Both the position numbers and the translations under genes were made by a program. The notes below the pieces were generated by a model that worked only from the letters and a program-made list of their open reading frames with translations, was not told where the DNA came from and did no database searches. Below are positions 28,101-40,100 of a DNA stretch of 64,000 nucleotides, piece after piece (position 1 is the stretch's first letter; every line of letters begins with the position of its first letter). Source of the stretch: Bugula neritina (Eukaryota > Bryozoa > Gymnolaemata > Cheilostomatida > Bugulidae). The DNA lies in the NCBI GenBank assembly GCA_964035545.1, contig OZ037766.1, positions 28,214,673 through 28,278,672 on the forward strand, read 5' to 3'.

Positions 28101-31100
28101 AACAAAAGAGCACATGCAACGCACTTACAACACTCAGTGTGCACATATTTGTGGTTTGTTCTACTGCACATGTTGAATACCCAGGAATTCATCATAATAA
28201 AATTCTAGTGTTTTTTATTACATAATTTTTATTTATAATTAAGTTCTAATTACAGATTACCTAGTCATTTGTGTGAACAAAAAGAGATATCATAGAATTG
28301 TTTATACTGACACTCTACTCAATTTTGTAAATCTGCTCATTGTTAAAGTTTTGTCTTGTTATGACACTAGTCCTGGTCTATGAAACAGAGCTAGTGTGGT
28401 CATGGGTTTAAAGAGATGAACTACTCAATCAGCTTTGTAATTTTTTTTAATAAAGCTATACATTGCTGCTTGCAACTTGCTCCTTGCTAGCTGCATGAGG
28501 TGCTTATATGTCCCACTATTCTGTTGTTTCTAACTAATAGTTTTTGTCATGATATAAGTTTACAGCTACTCATTTTGAGAGGAAAATGGATGGTCCTACT
28601 ATAATATAGTATAGAGTATAGAATATATACCATCCCTCTTTCTTTAAAATTGAGTTGGTATAAACTAATATATTATATTGTATTTATTATATTGTGCTAG
28701 TAGTTAATGGTAAATAATAATCACAGATATGGAATGGTATATAAGTATAGATTTAATTTTCTTTGTTGTTTTTTAGCCAGTGAAATCTGCAGATGTTATC
28801 GACTATCCAAATCAATCTGCAGAAAAAACTAAGAAATCAAAGAAAAGTAAAAAGAAAAGTAAATTTGAAGAAGATGAGGTAAAGTCTCTTTCTCTCATAT
28901 TACTCTCATATTACTCTCATATTACTCTCATATTACTCTCATATTACTCTTATATTACTCTCATATTACTCTCATATTACTCTCATATTACTCTCATATT
29001 ACTCTCATATTACTCTCATATTACTCTCATATTACTCTCATATTACTTTCATCTTACTCTCATATTACTCTCATATTATTCTCATATTACTCTCATCTTA
29101 CTCTCATATTACTCTCATATTACTTTCATATTACTTTCATATTACTCTCATATTATTCTCATCTTACTCTCATCTTACTCTCATATTACTCTTATATTAC
29201 TCTCATATTACTCTCATATTACTCTCATATTATTCTCATATTACTTTCATATTACTCTCATATTACTCTCATATTATTCTCATATTACTCTCATATTATT
29301 CTCATCTTACTCTCATCTTACTCTCATATTACTCTCATATTACTCTCATATTACTCTTATATTACTTTCATATTACTCTCATATTACTCTCATATTACTC
29401 TCATATTATTCTTATATTACTCTCATATTACTTTCATATTACTCTCATATTACTCTCATATTATTCTCATCTTACTCTCATCTTACTCTCATATTACTCT
29501 TATATTACTCTCATATTACTCTCATATTACTCTCATATTATTCTCATATTACTTTCATATTACTCTCATATTACTCTCATATTATTCTCATATTACTCTC
29601 ATATTATTCTCATCTTACTCTCATCTTACTCTCATATTACTCTCATATTACTCTCATATTACTCTTATATTACTTTCATATTACTCTCATATTACTCTCA
29701 TATTACTCTCATATTATTCTTATATTTCTCTCATATTACTCTCATATTACTCTCATATTACTCTCATATTATTCTCATCTTACTCTCATATTACTCTCAT
29801 ATTATTCTTATATTACTCTTACATTACTTTCATATTACTCTTATATTACTCTCATATTACTCTCATATTATTCTTATATTACTCTCATATTATTCTCATA
29901 TTACTCTCATATTACTCTCATATTATTCTTATATTATTCTCATATTATTCTCATATTACTATATCAGGAGCTCTATTCCTTGGAAGATTCACATGAATAA
30001 ATTGTCCATCGTGAACTTTCATGCATTTAATAGCACTAGTCAAGTTTAGAAGTAACACAGTGATTTTATCTTATGAATTTATATATTTAGTCACTAGCTA
30101 ACACAACTCTACGGTCATGGTTAACACGAGATGGTAACAAGGTATTGGTGTTTCATTTTTTAATTATATAATGCTTCCCAATTGGCACCCTTTCCCATAC
30201 TCCATGCTACACTCCATGTTACATGTGAGTGTGTTGATGTAACCTCTACCACCATATTATTTTCTTACATGTAGTTAGTTTAAATATTTCCCATGTTTCT
30301 TAGAATTAGTTTTCTATTTAGCTTCAATCTAAATTTAAACCTTTAACTGATTGAACAATATTCTCACACAAGTTTATAGTCACCATCCCTGTGAGAAACC
30401 CCTGATGAAAAGGGATTTTGTTAGAGCGGGCTAAGGACTTGTTCAGATGAGGCACAAGAGCAATTATATGATTGGATACTATTCTTAACATCACCAATGG
30501 CCTTTGTAGGCTCGAACCCATGACTACGTGTTTACTATGCCAACATTCTAACCCCTAGACCACTACTGATTAAACAATATTGCTCACTGCAAAATAATTA
30601 TCACATGCATGTGTAAGAGAAATTCTTCAAGAATTTTTACTATAATTCTAATATTGCTAATTTTGCAAATGGCAGCTACTGTTATTTGTTACGTTGAAAG
30701 TTTCAAATATGCTGTATCATTCCCATAACTATGATTGTTAAGGTATTTATTTCTTTTGCTGTCAGTATTTTGAGGAGGTGCATGTACAAAAAGCTCCATC
30801 ACCATCTCAAAGTGAAAGTGAAGAGGAGACAACTACAACTAAGAAAACCACCAAGGTCTGTATAGTGTATATGTTTACCCGTATGATGTTATGTCTACCT
30901 GTATAGTGTATATGTTTAAATTTGTAGTGTGTGTGTATGTTTACCTGTATAGTGGATATATGTTTACACATGTATAGTGTATATGTCTATATGCATAGTG
31001 TATATGTTCACATATAATAATGTTATATTATGTTATATTTCTGATTAAAGGTTGTAAGGTACATTCAAGAACCTTTTCACTTGACTGCACCTAAACCAAA

Positions 31101-34100
31101 ACCCCAAAAAGAAGTTGAAGAGATTACGGAGACAACAAGTATGTATTGTGGACATCATTGACAATGTAATATAGTAATTGCTGATTGTAATGTAATGCCT
31201 TATGCAACAAGAGTCAGATTGGTGTAGATTTGTAGTGTAATGGTATGCGGTACAGTGTAATATAACATAAATTACTCTTTTGTAATGATAGCCAAGTTGT
31301 TTTGTATCACAGGTACAATAGTGGGTAAGTAAAAGTATATTCCAGCCATATTTGTTTGTGTTTTTTGTTATGATTGTGTAATATTAGGCACGCTTCGTAT
31401 CCTTCCACTTATGCATAGTAGGCTAACAAGAAAGTAACCTAGATGGTTAAAGCATTGCAAGTAGAGATTATAGTATTCTGTTAAATAATGGAAAAAAAAT
31501 TGAAGATTGCATGTACCAATCTAAGTATATGCATCCTGAAGCACTAAAAACTTTACCAGCACGTCTACCCGCAGTTAGAATGTATCTTTAAAGTTGATGT
31601 CTGATTTTACTGCCGCTTAAAAAATGTGATTTTCTAACAAGTTAAGATAAAAAATTATTACAAATATAATGATGCTATTTTTTTAAGAGAAGTTTCAGCT
31701 ACTAGCCAAATAAAAAGGTGAGAATTTAACAGACCTTTTATTTATTATTAGTAAGAATTAACGTAAACTACTAGCTAGATAAAATTATAATTTCTAAAGC
31801 AGTAATGAAAGAGGTCACAGTTTTATTAACTTATCATTAGTGTTATAGAGTAGCAGCTTTAGTATAGTAAGTTTAGTTACCTCTGTGATAATTTAAAATC
31901 TGTAAACACAAAATATTTTCTTTATAGCTTTAGATTTATTCTAGAATATTTTACTTTTAGTCCAAGAGATTTATTCGGACATGTCTCCTGAAAGACAGAA
32001 AACTTTCTCCGAGTTGACTAAAACAGCTCTGGGTCGAACTGAGCAGACAACAGGAAACTTCTTTACTGGGAAAGATAATAAATCACTCATCACTGAAGCT
32101 TGGCATTCGAATCGCCCCAAAACAGAAAAAGAGATAATAGATGAGATCACAAGCAAGACCACTAGTGAGGTCGTGAAAAAGAGCATTCTAGAAGGAATTG
32201 GTAGGTGAAGACTGAGTTTGTGTAGTTATAGTACTAGGAAGTTGACTAGAAGCAAAGATTTTTTTTACCAAATCTTATAATCTGCCAAACAAATAAAATC
32301 TAAAAGTAGAGAGATAAAACCCATTTTTCTTTAAAGTAGGTACCCGCTACTGTGAGAATCCCTGTTCATTTATGTTGTTGCAAAAAAATATTGATTTAAA
32401 TACAAGCTATTATTTGCAAAAGGATATTTATTATTCAAAAACTGAAATAAATTGTAGATTACAAGTTTGTTCCAACTCATTCTAAAGAATTAGAAGAAAT
32501 TCAAAGAAAAAGGAGAGAATTTGAAGCTGAAATGGAGCGTCAAAGGAAGATTAGAGAGATCAAAGCTGGGATAAGACAGAATATTCATGTTGATCACAAT
32601 GAAGAAGATTTGGTGGGAGACTACAGCATGAGTGTCACAGATGATGGTGAGCTCACCTCGATTATCTGCTCCGTGGAGTTCAGTTTTATTATTGTTTATT
32701 TATTGATCTCTAGCTAGCTGGCAGGTTGGCTGAAAGGCTGGTTGTCTAGTTGGTTGAATCAACCAATACTGGCATATACGGTGCCCGGTAAAAATGGCAC
32801 AAATGGTAAAAATGGCACATTTTCAATATTAGGGTTGGGAATGGGGTCGGGGGTTTGGAATGGAGGGTTTGGGGATGGGGTTGGGGGTTTGGAATGGAGG
32901 GTTTGGGAATGGGTGTTTGGGAAAATATAACATCAGTGTGCCATTTTCACCTACTTTGCCATTTTTGCCATTATTACCAGTGCCATTTTTACCTGTGTCA
33001 ATTTTACAGGTGCCATTTTTACCTAAAATCAGCATATACATGTATTTAATGTATTGTATATGCAGGTCAGATAGATTTAGACACTATTGAGGAGCACGTA
33101 GATTTGGGCATCAATGAGAACGGCATCGCAGCCATAGCAGTGAAAGTTACGGCAGAGAGAATTCTTCCAGTTGACGTGGACAGAAACCTGTGGAGAAAGA
33201 GTTCTGTAACCGTCACCAGGACTATAGAGATTGACCTGATGAGATGTGAAGAAACCAGGAGACTCTATGAGAAAATACTCACAGGTAGTCAATAGCAATA
33301 TATCTTCAGATTCTGTAATCGCAACTAAAATATACAAATATTTTTTTGAGTTTGAAAAAACAAAAAAATGCAATAGCCAAATTTAAATTAGCTAGCTTTG
33401 GCATAAGTGAATATGCTTTTGCTCCTTTTTTAATAAAGCTACCGGTTTATTTGTCTTTAAATAAGTGTAGTTTATGTCTATACGGATTGGAATGCTACTT
33501 AATAGTGGCTGCTCAAAAAGCTTTAAATCATTGTTAGATTAATGTGAAACTAAAATCTATATATGAGGTTAGAAATTTCACATTTTTTGCCATATGTCAA
33601 GTTTAATTTTGACATTATTTCATTATTCTACATTTGAGAATGTAATATGTAATTTTATATACTACTTTGTTAGCTTCTAAATCTCGGCACCAGTCTCTGA
33701 AGAACGGTAGGTCAAACTCAAAGTCCCCACCTTACCCGCTTAGCACTTAGGCTTGGCTGTTTATTATAGCACTCTTAACCCAAGTCTTTGAAACTTTATT
33801 TTTAAACAATTCCTCAATTTTTTGTTGATTTACTAACACAAGCATGTAGTATATTGTTTCCTTTCAGGTTTCTGGTTGCAGGTAGCCTAATATGTAGACT
33901 GCACCTAGTGTTAGTATAAGTAATAAATATCTTTATGAAATACTATATTGCATTAGACTGATGGTTTGAACATGTATTATAAATTAATACAATATAGCTA
34001 TATAATTCTTAAAAGTCCTATAGCAAAACTTTTAAGTCATGCCATCTTTCCAAGTATATTTATTAGAAATTAAAATGCAAGAACTGTTTTCTTGGTTATT

Positions 34101-37100
34101 TTTTTGCTTCAAAACATGCTTTAATGCATTTGTTGTTGTTTTAACTAATACTTCTAATGCAACTTTATAACAATAAATAAAAACATTACATATAAATTGT
34201 AATACATATGATTACATTATAGTCTTATATTGGGATCTATAATAATTACAGTAATATAATACTAAATCATATTATTTTAAAACATATATTTACTTACTTT
34301 GCATTACATTATGCTATAATATTATATTGTATCATATTATATTATGTTATGTTATGTTATACTATGTTATACTAAACTGTAACATTACAACAAATTAGAG
34401 CATGTACAATGTCATAGCTATAACTTCAAGTGCTTAATGAGTTTATGTATTGGTTGCTACACGTTTCAAGTTTGTAGAAAGTATGTGTTCTACTATTAAT
34501 AGCACACAAGGCAGCATTAGCTGTGAGAGCTGAAGAGGCAGCAAGGGAAGGTCATCCTCCTCAACAGCACGTAGCTCATGAACTAGATGCTACGGACACC
34601 TACAAGATCTTCTCAGCCCTCATGAATGTTACCGGAGAAGGTGAAAATGAAGAGCTGGGAATTCTAGGTATTACACCTGCTCACTTAGTTTATTGGCTGT
34701 AATTCTTTGTAGACAAAGTTTTTCATGAATAGGCGGATTTTAGCATTTTTTTTATTACGATTGCCCTTACTTTACGATGCCAAGTGCTGCCACTAAACCT
34801 ATCTCTTGGCTATTCAGTTCAGAAGAAATTATTTTCTTCGAATGTTTCTCTCTTGCCTCAAGCATGCTAAGCACGTTACCTCGGTTAGTTTCAAGTTCAT
34901 ACACTGTCAATTGTGTAATTAATTTCATCACATGCAATGTATGATAATTTTATTGTTTGAGTATTTTTATTGCTTGTAATTTGATTTGTTATAATTTAAC
35001 AGGTGGTGAAGCTGCCAAGCATTTCCTGTCTGGAGATTATATCCGGGATCCAAGAGAAAAGGAAAAGGTTTTTGGAAAACCAGCTACTAAGAGCTCTGGT
35101 CAAAGTGCAACAGCTCACATGACTAGTGGGGGCACAGGCTACATGGCTAGTGGGAGCACAGGTCACATGGCTAGTGGGGGCACAGGTCACATGGCTAGTG
35201 GAAACACAGGTCACATGTCTAGTGGGAGCACAGGTCACATGGCTAGTATAGGCACAGGTCACATGACTAGTGGGGGCACAGGCTACATGACTAGTGGGAG
35301 CACAGGTCAAGTGAATCATGGCAAGCATGATCATGTGACCAAAACATCTTTTCAGAATACCTCTTCTCGCAGTGAGAATATATTTGACGGCCTAACATTG
35401 AATTCCTTAGACCCAGAAAGAATACGCAGGTAAAAATCTTAGTATTTACAATTACAGCATACTATCTTAAACCTGCAGAAAGAACTTTTATTTTCTCTTT
35501 GTTTAGATGTATTAGCAGGTATACAGAAAACAATAGTTGCTGAATTGAAAAATGCATGCTGACTATAATTAACTCAGTACATAAGAGAGCAACAAATGCA
35601 AGAGATGTTTAAAACAAGTTTTCACATTTTCATTTTCATTAATGCAGTTTATAATATAAGAGGTCATTGGTATATCGACATAAGTTAATAATTAGGCCTA
35701 TAACGGTCTAATCTGAATATGAAGTCATTTTATAAGATAACTGGAAATCATAAAATCACAGCAAACAGAAAAGTATTACACACCGAATAATATTGCATTG
35801 CATGAAAGCCACAAATCCCCGTGATTAAATTCTACAGTCACTTAATATGAAGATGTGCTGAAAGCATTTCTAATCTTCTGTTGTTAGCAATGAATTGAAA
35901 ATTTATAGTTTTATTTGCTTTTAAATTTATACCAGAGAATAAAATAGTTTAGCCAATTATATCAATAACTTTTTAGTCAAAGAAGCTCAGAATACTATAA
36001 GCAGAAAATGAGAGCTCCGTCACCCCCACCCGAGTTTGGTAGTTCTATGTTTGATGGACAAAGGCTAAATAAAAGGATTGAAGAAGACAGAGAGTATATG
36101 TATCATCAAATGGAAGGTGGAAGGTGAGCAAATGCTTCAGTGATTTCACTATTATTGCGGATATTTATGTTAGTCACAGCTATAGCTGGACTGCTGTTTG
36201 TGCAGCATGGCTCAAGCCAATTGCCAGTTGTATTTTACAATAATGTACATTTATTGTTAATACACATCTTGCTGCTTAGTTAAATGATATTTGCAGATTA
36301 TGAAATTAATTCTTGGAAAAACAGTTTTTAAAGAATATTATTGTTTAAAAAATATATTTTGGTTATGATAAAATAACTTGCCACTCTATAGTGGAATAAT
36401 GACTAGTAAAACTTTTGAAATGTATCTTTTTTGCTAATTGTCATGAATAGTTGCTATAATCGGTTTAAAACGGTAATTTTTCTCACTTCCTGTGTGATAT
36501 TATTTTACAGATCTCGATCTCCGTCACCTGTCAGAGAAATGACCTCTAATCAACGAGACTACTATGACAACAAGAGAAAGGCAGCACATGCGTAAGAGTG
36601 AAATGATAATTCTTTCAAATATAATCAGCATACAAGTTTATACCATAGAATTTTTGTGCCATGCTTTTGTGCAATGTACATTAAATTTATGTTTAAGTTT
36701 TATATCTAATATTTCCTTGAATGCTTATTTGTTACATTACAGCTAGTCATGTTTTTTACAATGCCAGTTATAACTTCGGTACGTAACTAGCTACAAGTAA
36801 TAATTTAGCTTCTCCTAGATTCAGTGGTAAATATTTGTCTTCATATTAGATATTTTGTACAGCAATAATAATTAAGTAATCACATACTGCACAATTAGTT
36901 TAGTGTCTGGTAGTGTAATAAATTACTGAGAGGTTTTCATTGAATATCACATCTTCTATTGGTGACTGACAGACTGATGGCGAGTCATCTATGCTGCCGC
37001 CCAGCCAGATCATGTTATGTAACATTATGCTGCCATAAAGCCAGACCATGTTACATCAGACTATATTTACAGGAGAAGTAGTCTGAAGGACCCTCGAAGT

Positions 37101-40100
37101 GAGATCATCAGAAGTCAGCATATTGACCTTTCACCTCCGCTATACTCAAGAAGTGTAGAAAGACATGAGAGAGAGTACAAGAGGAGCAACTCTCCGTCAA
37201 ATACAGATCACTACAAGTATGTTATGTTTCTGCTGATTTTATTCACAATATCTTTACTAATGAACTTTCTTCTCCTGATAGAAATGCTGCAGGTAAAAAT
37301 TTACAACAACATCTAAGCTGTTTTATGTCTCTTTTATAGGCGGGAGTTGAAGCCTCGTGGTCAGGAAGTGCTTTTCACGGAAAGAGTACACGGTGTAAAG
37401 CAGAAGGCAAATGACATGCGCCGTAGTGGTGGTAAGCTGCTGCCTAAAAAAACTCAAAGAAGCAAAAACTTACATAATATTGTTTATAATGCTTCATGCT
37501 AATACAGCTTATTATTTTAGCTCGGTTTTACAACTGAATTTTTTGTTTCATTGTTTTGTCATAACATTTTTACCACGTTTAGTATAATATGAGCTCTCAC
37601 AATAGTCGAAATGATTGGTAAAGGTTTGTCAAGCTCTCAGTTTTTCCCCTTTTAGATTTCAGCAGCAAAGAAAGTTTGTCATGTTCCCCTGAGAGACACC
37701 CGTACGGGGAGACAACCTACACAGAGACTACGGAATACCATGACGTGGCTCCTAGCAACCATTATAGTAGTCATAGTAACAGTCTTCATGTTGGAAATCT
37801 TGCTAACGACCAACATAGCACACATGACAACAGTCACTATGGTGGTCATGACAACAGTCGCTATGGCTCTCATGAAAGCAGTCGCTATGGTGGTCATGAA
37901 AGCAGTCGCTATGGTAGTCATGACAACAATCGCTATGGTAGTCATGACAACAGTCGCCATGGTGATCATGACAATGATCGCTTCGAGAGTAGCAAAAACA
38001 GATATGCTAGCAACTCATCTGCTGGAAGTGTGAGTTTTGTAATAAAAAGTTTGGTTATTGTTAGTGATCAAATGTGTTGCATATTGCGAGCATAAAGAGT
38101 AGTTGTTGAACATATTATATTTTTAAATACTATGTTGTAAGACTTATACTATTATTATTGAATTGGATTTATACGCTAAAAGTGTATACTAGTTTCGAAG
38201 AGGCCATTTTAAATAGAAATTTGTCACAGTGGAGAGTTTCTTGATGTAGTTTTTTCCGTTTTTAAAAATGTGCTTCCCTTAATTTTTACTTTTCCTTTAC
38301 TGATTCATTTGACTTTACCAGAAAATGCACAGGCAGCAGACAGCCTCTCATGAAGATCTTCTGTACGGAAGCACTGACTCTTATACTACAACCAATCAGG
38401 AGACCCGTTACAATGATACAGCCAATAACCATACACATAACAATGGGACTGCTATCCATGGATCATATGATCATGTAGATGTCCCTGTCAGACATCACTC
38501 AACTACAGATCAGAGACACGATAGAGACATCAATGAAGACCGTGAGAGGATGTTGGGAATGCGGCAACTTGATCACATAGATAAACAGCGCTATAAGGTA
38601 CTAGCCTACAGCATGTTTTTGTATCCTTGGATTGTAACATTTTTTAGTAGAATATTTTAACTAATTGAAGCGTTTACATAAACATATTTTAATGAATGTG
38701 ATTAGTTTCCAACAACTGCAACTTGGAATCACTACTCATTCATGAATGAAATCACGGGTATTTAAAACTCAAGAGTTTAGGTATGGCAAACAATTTCTAT
38801 TGTTCACAGCAATAAATTTTTTGTGTCAATGCTGTTCAATGTTCTTACTCTCTAAAACTCTCAGCTGTTTGAATGGTGAAAGTATTTCAAGATTTGCAGT
38901 ATTAGTAAGCTTTCCATCTCTGTGTTCAGGATAACTATGAGTCTGAATATTACTCAGACATGCCGACCTCATCTAGATCTGACAAACAGGGGATGACTAA
39001 CGTCAGTGAGATACTGGATGATGCAAAAAGATATTTCTCTAGATCAGAGAAAGAGCTGTCTAAGTGAGTCTCCTGTTACTATGAAGTCCCTTCCTATATG
39101 ATCAGTAGTTGTGTGTGCGTGCATGCGTGTGTGTGTGTTTGTAGTGTGTGTGTGCGTGTGAGTGTGCGCGTGTGCGTGCGTGCGTGTGTTTGCGCAAGCA
39201 CGCATGTGTGAATGTGTCTGTGTGTGTATTGTTATTAGTCAGCCATAATGATAGGGTGAAAGTCTAAAATTTTTAGTATGAATCAATACTTGTATCAAGG
39301 TCAATTAGATGTTTTATATCACATGATGTTTTACCACGTGTTGCACAACCTTTATATTCATAATATAATTTGATGTCTCGTTTCAGACTTCAAAACCGGC
39401 ATGACAGCTCATATCTCAGCCAACAGGGTAAGAGACAAACAAGCTCTTTCGATAATGTGCATGAAACCACAACTCCAATGAGCTCTACCGCTAGAAAAGT
39501 GCAATATGAGGATGAAGAGATCGAGAAAAGAATTCCTGTGTACAAATCAGAGCACCGCTCCCTTCGTGGGTCTGCTGACAATTTGACTGACGGCAATGAA
39601 GGGTTCATTCGGGTGAAACACAGGTATTGAGTAAAGACTATAGTCTGCCATTACTCATCCAATGCTCATCATTGATGCTTTTTTCTTCAAATTCAGTTTA
39701 TGCCTGCAGTTACCTTACTCAAAAAATTTCTTTTTTTTATTCATATTTTCACAAATAAAACAGATTTAAGCATATTAAAATTGTTAATTTTATTCCAATT
39801 TATCATTATTTTCAAAATTTCTACCTCTACATGAATTCAATTACGTAGTTATTTGCTTGTAATGTGATTTATTCATAGCCCTCATGACTCATCAGAAGCT
39901 CTGACTCATTCAGAACGTCGCATAGTTCACGATGCTGACCAGTTTATCCAAGCACCTGCTGAAGAGATCTTTGACACTGAAGACAGCTATTTCGATGGCA
40001 GCAATTCTCACTACAGAACTCAAGTAAGCAGGCAGCCATTTATTTAACAACTGCATGTCAACTTGACTTTTCCAATTTTCACATTTCTAATACTAATTGT

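Noticed and set aside
29968-30000. Short segment after an acceptor-like TATCAG ending in TAA, as a terminal exon
   Set aside because: Exon 30091-30141 fits better: it is 51 bases, phase 0 on both sides, and links to exon 30766. The short segment remains only a possible alternative end.
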